A stretch of DNA of 64,000 nt from Actinoallomurus oryzae. GTDB lineage: Bacteria; Actinomycetota; Actinomycetes; Streptosporangiales; Streptosporangiaceae. Both the position numbers and the translations under genes were made by a program. Below, piece by piece: positions 26,566 to 34,838 of the stretch. Location of the stretch: the NCBI RefSeq assembly GCF_039541955.1, contig NZ_BAABHF010000069.1, positions 1 through 64,000 on the forward strand, given 5' to 3'. Under the pieces are notes generated by a model. That model was not told the DNA's origin. It did no database searches and saw only the letters and a list, made by a program, of their open reading frames with translations. Numbering within the stretch: the first letter of the stretch is position 1; the number at the start of each line of letters is the position of its first letter.

Positions 26566-27822
26566 ATGATCTCCTGCGAGGCACCGGTGTCTGGCGGACG
26601 TCTCCCCCGCCACTACATCGTTTGGCTGGGCGGAGTGCTCGCCTCGATGCTCGGTGACACGGTCCTCTACTTCGCGCTGGGCTGGGCCGCGTCCGCGCAC
26701 GGTGGGTCGGTCGCCGCTCTCGTGCTGACCGCGATCAACCTGCCCCGGGTGCTGCTCCTGCTGGTCGGCGGTGCCGTCGGGGACCGGTTCGGTGCCCGGA
26801 AGATCATGTTGATCGGCGACGGCGTGATGATCGCTGTGACGGTGCTGCTGGCTCTGGTCGCCTTCCGGTGGGAGACGCCGACATGGCTGCTGATCGGTGC
26901 GGGTTTGCTGATCGGCGCGGTGGACGCGTTCTACCTGCCGGCGTCCGGGTCCATGCCCCGGCGGCTGGTCGGAGCGCAGAAGCTGCCCAGGGCTCTGGCC
27001 CTGCGGCAGACGGGCGGTCAGGTGGTCGCGCTCGCGGGTGGTTCACTGGGCGGCCTCGTCGTCGCGGCCGTCGGCCTTCCGGGAGCCGCGCTTTTCGACG
27101 CGGCGACGTTCGGGATCGTCCTTTGGGCGATGGCCTCGATCCGCCCCGCTCAGAAGGCCTCGGAAGCCGCCGCACGGAAGGGCACCGTGCGGGAGGTGGC
27201 CGACGGTCTCCGGATCGCGTGGCGAGATCCGGTGTTGCGTGCCGCGCTCGTTCTGGTGTCGGCGGCGGCCGGGTCCCTGCTGCCGGTCATTTCGCTGCTG
27301 GTGCCTCTGCTCGCCCGCCACCACGGATGGGGGCCGGGCACGGCGGGCGTCGTCGCAGCGGCGCAGAGCCTCGGCGTCATCGGGATCGCGGCGCTCGTCG
27401 CCGGCAGGGGCGGCGGCGCGCGGCCAGGCCGGACCGCCGCCCTCGGCCTGATCATCGGTGGGTGCGGCACGGCGCTCCTGGCCCTCGCGCCCTCCCCCGC
27501 CGTGGCGGCGGGAGGCTCCGTGATCATCGGTATCGGGTCCGGGGTCTTCAGCGCTCACATCGCACCTCTTGTGCTCGCCACCACGCCGGACTCTCACCTG
27601 TCACGTCTGCAGGCCCTGCTGACCCTGGTGCAGAGCACCGCGCTGCTGGCGATGAACAACGCCCTGGGCAACGTCGCCGCGGCGGCGGGCCCCGCGCTCA
27701 CCCTCGGTCTTTGCGCCGGCGCCGCGACGTTCACCGGTCTGGTCGGCCTGTGCTCGGCACATCTGCGCCGCGCCCCGGCGCACGTCGCGGCGCCTGTCCC
27801 CGAGCTGCGGCCCGCCCAGTGA
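26566..27822 (+). CDS. MFS transporter (MFS_3/enterobactin exporter-like)
   Basis: This 418-residue inner-membrane transporter has about 12 hydrophobic helices. It shows the order common in MFS_3 exporters: helix 1 with ASMLGDTVLYFALGW, helix 2 with TAINLPRVLLLLVGGAVGDRFGARK (motif A in the loop) and later LLALRQTGGQVVALAGGSLGGLV. Macrolide or siderophore export is common in the group, but the substrate is unknown. ATG 26566 is preferred over the upstream TTG 26521 because the added residues are not hydrophobic and the family begins close to PRHYIVWLGG. It is a single gene with no regulator beside it. Confidence 0.87.
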   Translation: MISCEAPVSGGRLPRHYIVWLGGVLASMLGDTVLYFALGWAASAHGGSVAALVLTAINLPRVLLLLVGGAVGDRFGARKIMLIGDGVMIAVTVLLALVAFRWETPTWLLIGAGLLIGAVDAFYLPASGSMPRRLVGAQKLPRALALRQTGGQVVALAGGSLGGLVVAAVGLPGAALFDAATFGIVLWAMASIRPAQKASEAAARKGTVREVADGLRIAWRDPVLRAALVLVSAAAGSLLPVISLLVPLLARHHGWGPGTAGVVAAAQSLGVIGIAALVAGRGGGARPGRTAALGLIIGGCGTALLALAPSPAVAAGGSVIIGIGSGVFSAHIAPLVLATTPDSHLSRLQALLTLVQSTALLAMNNALGNVAAAAGPALTLGLCAGAATFTGLVGLCSAHLRRAPAHVAAPVPELRPAQ

Positions 27823-27944
27823 CGACAACGACGTCCGCGGGCCCGCAGGAGCACTCCCCTGTCCCTGGCAACGGCGCCTGAGGGTCTCTCCCCCGGTGCG
27901 GATTTCTGTTGTTAGGAGATGAGTTGTTACAACACGCCACCCTG

Positions 27945-27960
27945 CTTTACGTAGTAAGGT
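27945..27960. repeat. Copy 1 of a 16-bp near-palindromic motif
   Basis: CTTTACGTAGTAAGGT overlaps the stop codon of the DUF488 gene. The same sequence, or one with a single change, recurs at 46469-46484 and 52821-52836. The core TTAC-N3-GTAA is a perfect dyad. An 11-bp palindrome GTTGTTACAAC lies just before it at 27923-27933. Confidence 0.6.
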
Positions 27961-28303
27961 TAAGGAGAGAGGCCAGGACGGCGGCGTTGCTGCGCGGTAC
28001 GTCCTTGGTGGCGGTCACGAGGACGACCTGCCGGTCCGCGGCCAGCTCCTTCAGGTGCCGCAGCGCGTCGGCGGCCGGTGGGGCGTCCAGTTCGGCCTCG
28101 TAGCGGCGGCGGAACTCCTCGTAGCGGTCCGGGTCATGGCCGTACCAGCGCCGCAGGTCCGTGGAGGGCGCGACGTCCTTCAGCCACAGGTCCAGATGCG
28201 CGGCCTCCTTCGAGACGCCGCGTGGCCAGACCCGGTCGACCAGCACCCGGTACTCCCCCGCCGTAACCTCGTCATAGATCCGTACGACGCCGACCTCGCG
28301 CAC
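27947..28303 (-). CDS. DUF488 family protein
   Basis: This 118-residue soluble protein belongs to the DUF488 family, shown by RVLVDRVWPRGVSKEAAHLDLWLKDVAPS (about residues 18-47) followed by LRRWYGHDPDRYEEFRRRY and VVLVTATKDV. Family members are small cytoplasmic proteins without an agreed function and are often found near stress or metal-handling genes. Length is typical. Its stop codon lies within the repeated 16-bp motif at 27945-27960. It is followed upstream by a broken MFS gene on the same strand, from which it is separated by about 130 bp without features. Confidence 0.85.
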   Translation of the reverse strand: MREVGVVRIYDEVTAGEYRVLVDRVWPRGVSKEAAHLDLWLKDVAPSTDLRRWYGHDPDRYEEFRRRYEAELDAPPAADALRHLKELAADRQVVLVTATKDVPRSNAAVLASLLNLTT

Positions 28304-28434
28304 GTATCACCTCCGCGTTGACGGCGCCGCCCGTCGGCGCCAGAGACCATGATTCCCGCCACGCACTCGCCTGTATCGTCGACCCACTCTCACGGGTGTC
28401 CGAACGGGTTCCTTCATCTGGTGGATCCAGCCTC

Positions 28435-29254
28435 CTACTCCCGAACGTGACCCCAGCCCCAAAGGTCGAATGAGGTTGTGCTGCTGCGCTGATCGGTGTG
28501 GGGGGTGTCGGCGAGTTCTGCGCCGAGCAGGAAGGACACCGGCGAGCCGAGGGCGATCAGGGCGAGTCCGATGGCTCCGAGGACCATCATCGCCGCCACC
28601 GTGGCGGTGTTGTGGCGGGGTGCGCGGTCGGCGATGGCCCCGGCGGCCAGCCGGACGAGGACGGCCAGGATCGCGCTGGCCGACAGCAGGTCGCCCGCAG
28701 TTCCGGAGGCGAAGCCGGCTTGGTGGGCGAGCTGGATGAAGTAGGAGGCCGCCGCGTTGTTGCCCGCGGCCGACAGCGCCTCGGCCGCCGCCCATAGGAC
28801 CAGCGCCGCGCCGACGATGCCGGAGGCTAGCGCGCGCCGGTGCCCGGGCGGCGATGAGCCGGGCGGCGGCGGGCTGAACGAGGCTGTTGCCGGCGCCCGC
28901 CACGATCAGCGCGCCGACCAGCGCGGCCGCGTTCGGCGCGGTTGCGACGATCAGGAGGCTCGCCGTGGTGATCAAAGCGGGAAGCGCCAGTGCGAGCGGC
29001 GTGGCCAGCCGCCCTGCCAGGCGTTCGGCGAGCCCGGAGGACAGGGCGGACGCCGCGTAGAAGGTGCTCATCGCCAGGCCGAGTGTCATGCGTGGCAGGT
29101 GCAGGTCGGCAGCGATGGGCGTGGCCATCGCCCCGATGGCGAATCCGGGCATCACGGTCACGGTCGCGGTGAGGGCCGCCGCGGTGATGGCAGGCCATGG
29201 GCGGACAACGGCGATGGTGGTCCGCTCGTTGATACGGTGCGTGGCCGTGATCAT
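28435..29254 (-). pseudogene. MFS transporter, frameshifted and truncated
   Basis: ATG 29254 with GAGGAG upstream opens a normal MFS N-terminal half (PWPAITAAALTATVTVMPGFA, then PIAADLHLPRMTLGLAMSTFYAA) down to AARLIAAR. There the frame is lost at CCCGGG (28843-28848). In the next frame the protein continues convincingly as HRRALASGIVGAALVLWAAA through GAIADRAPRHNTATVAAMMVLG to SFLLGAELAD, then ends in unrelated sequence at 28435. Both a one-base insertion and loss of the last four or so helices are therefore present. It follows the metallo-hydrolase gene by 63 bp and was probably its operon partner. Confidence 0.8.
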
Positions 29255-29317
29255 GGCGGCTCCTCGGTGCGCGGTGGCGCGGCCCGTTCCAGGGACCGCG
29301 CCACCGGTGGCGGACGG

Positions 29318-30211
29318 TCAGGCGACGGGGACCCAGGTGAACCGGCCGTCGGGGCGGCGTTCGGCGCGTCCGAAGACCACGTCGGCGAAGTGGCCGCCGT
29401 AGCCGATGGTGTCGGGGCGGTTCAGCTCTTCGACCAGGCGGCGGCGGTGCTCGGCGGATTCGCCGGGGTCGTGGTCGATCCCGCAGGACCATTCGGGGTG
29501 GGTGACCTGGACCGGCGCGTGCAGGGCGTCGCCGAACGCGATGAGCCTCCGGTCGCCGCCGGTGATGGTGTAGGTGGTGTGGCCGACGGTGTGCCCGGCC
29601 GCGAACGAGGCCCGGACACCAGGGAAGATCTCCTCGCCGTCCTCGATCGCGCGGACTCGGTCTGCGAAGGCGGCCAGACGTTCCTCGGTCGCCCCGCCCT
29701 CGGCGGCCAGGCCGCGTCGCTCCCATTCGGGCGCCGCGACGAAGTGGGCGGCGTGCGCGAAGGGCGGCGCGTCGGTGCCGGGCTCGGTGGTCCAGGCCCA
29801 GCCGAGGTGGTCGGTGTGCAGGTGGGTGATGGCGACGGCCTCGATGTGGCGCGGTTCGCGGCCCAGCCGCCGCAGGGCGTCCAGCAGCTCACCGCCGTAC
29901 AACCTTCCGAGCAGCGGGTTGGCCGGGTCGTCGGGGTAGGACTCGGGTCCGAACCCGGTGTCGATCAGCAGCGCCCGGTCACCTCGCTCGATCAGCAGCG
30001 CGCCGATGCCTGCGACCAGGAGGCCGTCGTCGTCGAGGTGGTCGCGGTAGGTCGCCCAGTCGGTGGCGGTGGCGGCGGGCAGCCAGCCGCGCGGCTTGAG
30101 CCGGACCAGCCCGTCCGGGAGGTAACTGATCGTCAGGTCGCCCATGCGGAGTGAACGAGCGCGCGGTGCACTGCTCAGCCGTGCGCGGTCGAAAACGGTC
30201 GTTGTGGTCAT
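29318..30211 (-). CDS. Metallo-beta-lactamase fold hydrolase
   Basis: This 297-residue enzyme has the MBL zinc-binding set in order: ITHLHTDHLGW (HxHxDH, about residue 130), HTVGHTT, the Asp of FGDALH and the last His in YGGHFADVVFG. This matches lactonase or quorum-quenching-like and MBL hydrolases that cut esters or lactones. The substrate is unknown. No signal peptide is evident, although the N-terminus is basic. It is divergent from a MarR regulator with a 13-bp palindrome between them and was followed by an MFS exporter that is now broken. ATG 30211 is supported by the family start. Confidence 0.9.
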   Translation of the reverse strand: MTTTTVFDRARLSSAPRARSLRMGDLTISYLPDGLVRLKPRGWLPAATATDWATYRDHLDDDGLLVAGIGALLIERGDRALLIDTGFGPESYPDDPANPLLGRLYGGELLDALRRLGREPRHIEAVAITHLHTDHLGWAWTTEPGTDAPPFAHAAHFVAAPEWERRGLAAEGGATEERLAAFADRVRAIEDGEEIFPGVRASFAAGHTVGHTTYTITGGDRRLIAFGDALHAPVQVTHPEWSCGIDHDPGESAEHRRRLVEELNRPDTIGYGGHFADVVFGRAERRPDGRFTWVPVA

Positions 30212-30270
30212 GGTCCTGCCTCGTTCTCGGAACGGTGTCGTCGGGCGGCGGCACGAGGAGAAGTTACAAC

Positions 30271-30283
30271 TAGAACAGTTCTA
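30271..30283. promoter_or_regulatory. Palindromic MarR operator
   Basis: TAGAACAGTTCTA is a perfect 13-bp palindrome, extended by AA and TT two bases further out. It lies in the 107-bp AT-rich spacer between the divergent MBL hydrolase and MarR genes and is the likely repressor site. Confidence 0.65.
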
Positions 30284-30318
30284 ATTGCAATCATCCGAGT
30301 TGCAGTAAACTCAGGGCT

Positions 30319-30744
30319 GTGGCCACTGAGCGCGAGACCCGAGCCCAAACCGACCGCCAGCTGTGCGGGCTGGTCAACGGCCTGGCCAATCAGATCGAAG
30401 CCCACCTTCGGGCCCGCGCGGTCACCCTCGGTCTGACCGCCTCCCAGGGCGCCGCGCTGCGCGAGCTGACCCGCCCCATGACCTTGCGCGAACTGGCCAG
30501 CCGAATGAGCTGCGAGCCCTCCAACGCCACCTTCGTCGCCGACCGCCTCGAGGAGCAGGGCTACCTCGAACGCCACCCACACCCCGACGACCGCCGTGCC
30601 AAGCAGCTCGTCCTGACCCCCAAGGGCACCGAGCTTCGCGAACGCCTGCTCGACCTGCTCTCCGAAGACTCCCCCCTTGCCCCTCTGTCCCCCGAAGAGC
30701 AGGACATCCTGCAGCGACTCCTCGCCCGCGCCCTCATCCGCTGA
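30319..30744 (+). CDS. MarR family transcriptional regulator
   Basis: This 141-residue winged-helix protein has the helix-turn-helix LRELASRMSCEPSNATFVADRLEEQ (about residues 55-79) and the wing HPDDRRAKQLVLTPKG. It starts at GTG 30319. The palindrome at 30271-30283 just upstream and the divergent metallo-hydrolase/MFS pair point to local repression. Since the MFS partner is now a pseudogene, the regulon may be only half functional. Downstream, after 15 bp, comes a resolvase fragment. Confidence 0.9.
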   Translation: MATERETRAQTDRQLCGLVNGLANQIEAHLRARAVTLGLTASQGAALRELTRPMTLRELASRMSCEPSNATFVADRLEEQGYLERHPHPDDRRAKQLVLTPKGTELRERLLDLLSEDSPLAPLSPEEQDILQRLLARALIR

Positions 30745-30759
30745 CCCGCTCCGACGGGC

Positions 30760-30990
30760 CTTCAAGGAGGCGTCTATACCGGCCGTAAACCCACACGCAC
30801 CGACGAGCAGGTGCACCAGCTGCGTGAGTGCGCCACAGCCGGTGAACGGAGATCCGTGCTGGCCAGGAAATTCGGCATCAGCGGTAGCAGGCTGAAGCCC
30901 AGCCGCGTCGCGCCGGTCTTGTTGGCCACCAGCTCTCAGCCGATCCGCCTGGAGGCGGTCGGCCAGGGAAATGTCGGAGGGGTCCGCTAA
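30760..30990 (+). pseudogene. C-terminal fragment of a serine recombinase (resolvase)
   Basis: The frame reads GGVYTGRKPTRTDEQVHQLRE followed by AGERRSVLARKFGISGSRL, which is the hinge and HTH_7 DNA-binding domain found at the end of Tn3/Hin-type resolvases (usual form YxGRKP-LT-EQV-ALA-FGIS). The catalytic N-terminal domain is absent, there is no start codon and the last part after GSRL is unrelated. It is a relic of a transposon or invertase, lying between a MarR gene and a tyrosine recombinase gene. Only about 30770-30890 shows real similarity. Confidence 0.75.
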
Positions 30991-31000
30991 CTTCTGGACA

Positions 31001-32059
31001 ATGCGCCCCGCCGACGTCCGCCGTCTCACCGTCGATGAGGCGGTCGACCGTTACATCGACATGGTCCGCGCCAAGACCGTCACCGGTGCGCTGGCGCCGA
31101 GTACGGCTGAGGTGTACGCGCGTGACGTGCGGACGTTCGCGGAGCTGGCCGGCGGTGACCAGGTGCTGGACGACCTGACCGGTGAGGACGTCGACGAGGT
31201 GTTGCTGCGGTTCGCGTCCAAGCCGGATGGGCGCCGCAGCGGCTCGGCCGCTGGGGCGGGGCAGGGCGAGGCCGTGCAGAGTGGCGCGTCGCAGAGCCGG
31301 TTCCGCCGGTCGGTGTCGGCGTTCTTCCGGCACGCGACGGTGGCCGGCTGGGTGCAACTGGACCCGATGCGGGCGGCCACGGTGGTGCCGCGCCATCGTG
31401 GCGGGCTGCGTCCGGAGCGGCGGGCTTTGACGCGTGAGCAGGCCGAGGGGCTGCTGGGCACGGCGCGGGAGCTGGCCGTGGGGTCACCGCAGGGGCGTAA
31501 ACGGGCCGATCAGCGCACGGAGTTGCGGGACGCGCTGATCGTGATGCTGTTGGCGACGGTCGGGCCGCGGGTGTCGGAGCTGGTCCGCGCCGATATCGAC
31601 CATTTCTACGTCAACGACGGGGTGCGTTACTGGCGGATCTTCGGCAAGGGCGGGGCGACGCGTGACGTACCGCTCCCCCGCGAGGTCGCGGAGGTCCTGG
31701 ACGCGTATCTGGCCGAGCGGCGGACCCGAGAGACGGGTGGGGGTGCGCTGTTGCTGTCGTGGCGGGGGCGGCGGCTGGCGCGCGGTGACGTGCAGGCGGT
31801 GATCGACCGGGTGCTGGCGCGGGTGGATCCGCGGCATCGCCGTGGTGTGACTCCGCATGGTCTGCGGCACACCACGGCGACGCATCTGCTCGCCGCGGCG
31901 ACCGACATGGACGCGGTACGCCGGGTGCTGGGGCACTCGGACCTGTCCACGCTGGGGCGTTACCGTGACGATCTGCCGGGTGAGCTGGAGGCGGCGATGC
32001 GGGCTCATCCGCTGCTGGGCGCCGGGTCCTCCGAGGCGGATGACGTCCCGCCGGGGTGA
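31001..32059 (+). CDS. Tyrosine recombinase/integrase
   Basis: This 352-residue recombinase has an N-terminal core-binding domain (residues 5-115) and a catalytic domain with Arg in VGPRVSEL, Lys in FGKGGATRDVP, HGLRH, His in LGHSDLST and the nucleophile Tyr in LGRYRDD. An Arg/Gly/Ser-rich insertion splits the N-terminal domain. I use ATG 31001, since a TAACTT box (30988-30993) 7 nt before it suggests a leaderless message; ATG 30971 is the alternative. It points away from the 24-31 kb region, as does the recombinase at 23070. Its last 55 bp overlap the convergent MFS gene. Confidence 0.88.
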   Translation: MRPADVRRLTVDEAVDRYIDMVRAKTVTGALAPSTAEVYARDVRTFAELAGGDQVLDDLTGEDVDEVLLRFASKPDGRRSGSAAGAGQGEAVQSGASQSRFRRSVSAFFRHATVAGWVQLDPMRAATVVPRHRGGLRPERRALTREQAEGLLGTARELAVGSPQGRKRADQRTELRDALIVMLLATVGPRVSELVRADIDHFYVNDGVRYWRIFGKGGATRDVPLPREVAEVLDAYLAERRTRETGGGALLLSWRGRRLARGDVQAVIDRVLARVDPRHRRGVTPHGLRHTTATHLLAAATDMDAVRRVLGHSDLSTLGRYRDDLPGELEAAMRAHPLLGAGSSEADDVPPG

Positions 32060-33420
32060 GGGGCGGGGCGTTCGGCGGTCTCCAGGCGGTGGCCGGTGCT
32101 GCGCGGGCCGAGGACGGCCACGTCGAGGCAGAGGATGACCAGGATGACGGCCGAGCCGGTGAAGACGGTGCCGGCGCCGAGGTGGTCCAGGGCGTTGAGG
32201 GCGATGAACGGCAGTACGGCGGAGGTCGCGCGGGACAGGGAGTAGGCGACGCTGATGGCGCTGCTGCGGATGCCGGTCGGGAAGATCTCCGCCTGGTAGG
32301 TGTGGAAGGCGTTGGAGAAGACGTTGGAGGCGCAGGTGAGCAGGAATCCGGCGGTGACGATCAGCGCGGCGTCGCGGGCGTAGCCGAACATCAGGCCGGT
32401 GACGGCCATGACGAGCGCGGATCCGACGATGAGCCATTTGCGTTCGATGCGTTCGATGATCGGTACGGAGAGGGCGGATCCGATCGGGTAGCCGAGGAAG
32501 CTGAGGGCGGCGTAGCCGAGGGACTGGACGACGTCGAAGCCTTTGGCGCCGAGTACGACCGGTGCGAGGGAGCCGAAGCCGTAGTAGCCGACGGTCTGCA
32601 GGATCTGGAAGACCCACAGCATGACGGTGCGGCGGCGGTACGGTTCGCCGAACATCTGGGCGAGGGTGATGCGGGTGACGGGTTCGTCGGGGGTGTCCTG
32701 CACGGGCGGCAGCGGGCCTCGTACGGCGGCGGCCTGTTCGACGGCGGTGACGACCGCTTCGGCCTGGTCGGGGTGGCCCTGGGCGAGCAGCCAGCGCGGT
32801 GACTCGGGCAGGCGTGCGCGCAGGATCCACACGATGAGCGCGCCGATGGCGCCGAACACCAGCAGCCAGCGCCAGCCGTCGATCAGCAGGTGTTCGTCGG
32901 CGACGAACCGGCCGCCGAGGAACGCCGCGACCGGCACGCCGCAAAAGCCGATGGTGTAGGCCCAGGCGATGCAGCGGCCGCGGACGTGACGTGGCATGAA
33001 CTCGCTGAGGTAGGTGTCGACGAGGGTGAGTTCCGCGCCGAGCGCCAGCCCGCCCAGGAACCTCAGCAGCAGGAAGACCTCCAGGTTCGGGGCGAACGCG
33101 GTGAGGAGGGAGAACAGGGAGTACAGGCCGAGGTTGATCAGGAACATGCGGCGGCGGCCGAGCCGGTCGGCGGCGATGCCGAGCGCGATCGCGCCGACGA
33201 ACATGCCGGCGAACGCGGAGGCGATGACGAGGGACTTCTCGTTCGTGCTGAGGTGCCACTCGTCGGTCAGGACCGCGCCGAGCACGCCGCCGAGGAAGAC
33301 CTCGTACAGGTCGAAGAAGCTGCCCAGGCCGACGACGACGATCAGTGTCCAGTGCCAGCGGGTGAGGGGGAGGCGATCCAGGCGGGCGGTGATCGATCGG
33401 CCGGTCGGTTCCTGGGGCAT
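32005..33420 (-). CDS. MFS metabolite:proton symporter
   Basis: This 471-residue transporter has 12 hydrophobic helices and the sugar/aromatic-acid porter signatures: GSFFDLYEVFLGGVLGAVL in helix 1, GIAADRLGRRR after helix 2, GAELTLVDTYLSEFMPRHVRGR in the helix 4-5 loop and YQAEIFPTGIRSS later (PTxxR motif). This pattern fits the NiaP/AAHS group that takes up aromatic acids or related metabolites. The substrate is unknown. Its C-terminal Pro/Ser-rich tail overlaps the end of the recombinase gene. ATG 33420 is used. The 175 bp upstream contain no recognisable operator. Confidence 0.9.
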   Translation of the reverse strand: MPQEPTGRSITARLDRLPLTRWHWTLIVVVGLGSFFDLYEVFLGGVLGAVLTDEWHLSTNEKSLVIASAFAGMFVGAIALGIAADRLGRRRMFLINLGLYSLFSLLTAFAPNLEVFLLLRFLGGLALGAELTLVDTYLSEFMPRHVRGRCIAWAYTIGFCGVPVAAFLGGRFVADEHLLIDGWRWLLVFGAIGALIVWILRARLPESPRWLLAQGHPDQAEAVVTAVEQAAAVRGPLPPVQDTPDEPVTRITLAQMFGEPYRRRTVMLWVFQILQTVGYYGFGSLAPVVLGAKGFDVVQSLGYAALSFLGYPIGSALSVPIIERIERKWLIVGSALVMAVTGLMFGYARDAALIVTAGFLLTCASNVFSNAFHTYQAEIFPTGIRSSAISVAYSLSRATSAVLPFIALNALDHLGAGTVFTGSAVILVILCLDVAVLGPRSTGHRLETAERPAPHPGGTSSASEDPAPSSG

Positions 33421-33595
33421 GGGCGGCCTCCTCCTACGTCGGGGATGCCGCGCATGAAATCACTCCGGCCGTTGGTCGGGCCAGTGCGTGTCCGGCCCGT
33501 GAGATGCGGCGGCCGGTGGCGGAGCCCCCGCCGCCCGCCGCGGCGCCGTCGCCCGGTGCCGGCGGCGAATGGATGAGCTGGAACCAACGGAGCTG

Positions 33596-34693
33596 TCAGG
33601 TGCGGCCGAACCGGGAGGCGAACCGTGCGGTGAACAGGTCGGCGCCCTTGCGTTGGTAGACCGTCTCGGTCGTGGCCGCGGCGACGCCGTCTGGGGTGGG
33701 GAGCTGGCCGATGCCCGCGCGCGTTCCCAGCGGTAGCAGGATTCTTCGCTCGGGCGTCGGTGTGTGAACGGCGTCCGGCTGGTCGCCGGTGAGCTGCGCT
33801 TTGATGTTCTTCACCACGATGTCGGCATGTGTCATCGCGTAGGAGGCCATCTTGGGGTCGGGAAGTGCGGCGATGTCGCCGATCGCGTAGATGTGTTCGT
33901 AGCCTTGGACGTTCAGTCGCTCGGTGACCGGGACCGTCTTCTGCTCCGTCAGCGGCGAGAGGTGTCCGTCGGCCAGGTAGCCGGTGTTGATCTTGACGCC
34001 GAAGGCCTGAAACCAGATGTCCGCCACGATCTGCTCACCCTTGTCGGTAGAGACCGCGACGCGGCCGGCCCGACCGGCCTCGACCGTCGGCAACGCGGTG
34101 AGACCGGTGTTCAGCCGCACGTCGATGCCGAGCTCGTCCAGCCGGCGGCGTAGCTCGTTCCGCACTTCGGGAAGGAAGCCGGGGAGCAACTGATCGGCCC
34201 TGTCGAGGACGATCACGTACTTGTCCGGCCAGACGTCCTTGATCTCTCCGGCGAGCTCCAGACCGACCGGGCCGGCGCCGAGGATCAGCACGCGGTCGGT
34301 GCCGGCCAGCTCCCTGTGGGTCTCGCGCAGATCGTCCAGTTGCTGCTCGATGCTCGTCGACGCATGGTGCGGTTTGGCCGGATACGTGTAGCCGGAGCCG
34401 GTGGCCAGGACCAGATAGTCGGCCTCGACCCGCTCCCCCGAAGCGAGCGTGACGCCCTTCGGGTCCACTGAGACGGCTCTGCCGCGGATCACCCGTCCCC
34501 GTTGGAGCAGCGTCGCGAACGAGAAGAAGGCGTTGTGCGCCCAGTCCGGTCGGGTCAGTGCCCGCAGTGACGCGGCGGCGTTGACGAATGCCTCCCGGGG
34601 GTCGATGAGCGTGACGTCCGCCTCGGAGTCCAGCTCCTTGGCGACCAGTGACCCTCCATACCCTCCGCCGATGACCACCACTGCGTGATTCAT
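33596..34693 (-). CDS. FAD/NAD(P) oxidoreductase (NDH-2/AIF-like)
   Basis: This 365-residue flavoprotein has two dinucleotide-binding folds: FAD at residues 3-10 (VVIGGGYGG) and NAD(P)H at about 140-155 (VLILGAGPVGLELAGEI). The second FAD contact is IYAIGDIAALPDP. It resembles AIF/NDH-2-like enzymes that pass electrons from NAD(P)H to a quinone or other acceptor. No membrane anchor is evident. ATG 34693 with GGGAGCGAGA just upstream is the right start; the longer frame covers the operator. It is divergent from a MarR gene with an elaborate twin operator and is likely induced by an electrophile or quinone. Confidence 0.88.
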   Translation of the reverse strand: MNHAVVVIGGGYGGSLVAKELDSEADVTLIDPREAFVNAAASLRALTRPDWAHNAFFSFATLLQRGRVIRGRAVSVDPKGVTLASGERVEADYLVLATGSGYTYPAKPHHASTSIEQQLDDLRETHRELAGTDRVLILGAGPVGLELAGEIKDVWPDKYVIVLDRADQLLPGFLPEVRNELRRRLDELGIDVRLNTGLTALPTVEAGRAGRVAVSTDKGEQIVADIWFQAFGVKINTGYLADGHLSPLTEQKTVPVTERLNVQGYEHIYAIGDIAALPDPKMASYAMTHADIVVKNIKAQLTGDQPDAVHTPTPERRILLPLGTRAGIGQLPTPDGVAAATTETVYQRKGADLFTARFASRFGRT

Positions 34694-34768
34694 TCTCGCT
34701 CCCAAGCGCATTGCCGTCGTTGGGCGGCACGCACGGCGCATCAAGACGAGAAATGGCGCCGGGCATGG

Positions 34769-34821
34769 CCGAAGTTGACGCGACAACTTTAAGTACGCGT
34801 TAGTTGTCGCGTCAACTTCGG
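34769..34821. promoter_or_regulatory. Twin MarR operators forming a perfect 20-bp inverted repeat
   Basis: Arms 34769-34788 and 34802-34821 are exact complements with a 13-nt centre. Each arm contains a nearly symmetric 16-mer (AGTTGACGCGACAACT and its complement), so two dimer sites lie 29 bp apart on centre. They cover both divergent promoters of the oxidoreductase and MarR genes. Confidence 0.8.
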
Positions 34822-34832
34822 GCCGTTATGAT
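34804..34832 (+). promoter_or_regulatory. Promoter of the marR gene inside the right operator
   Basis: TTGTCG (34804-34809) and TATGAT (34827-34832) are 17 bp apart, and the ATG lies 6 bp after the second box, so the message should be leaderless. The -35 box is inside the right operator arm, which explains autorepression. Confidence 0.65.
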
Positions 34833-34838
34833 CGTGCC

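Noticed and set aside
27909..28103. Short plus-strand frame beginning LLQHATLLYVV
   Set aside because: It overlaps the DUF488 gene in antisense and loses plausible composition after about 20 codons.
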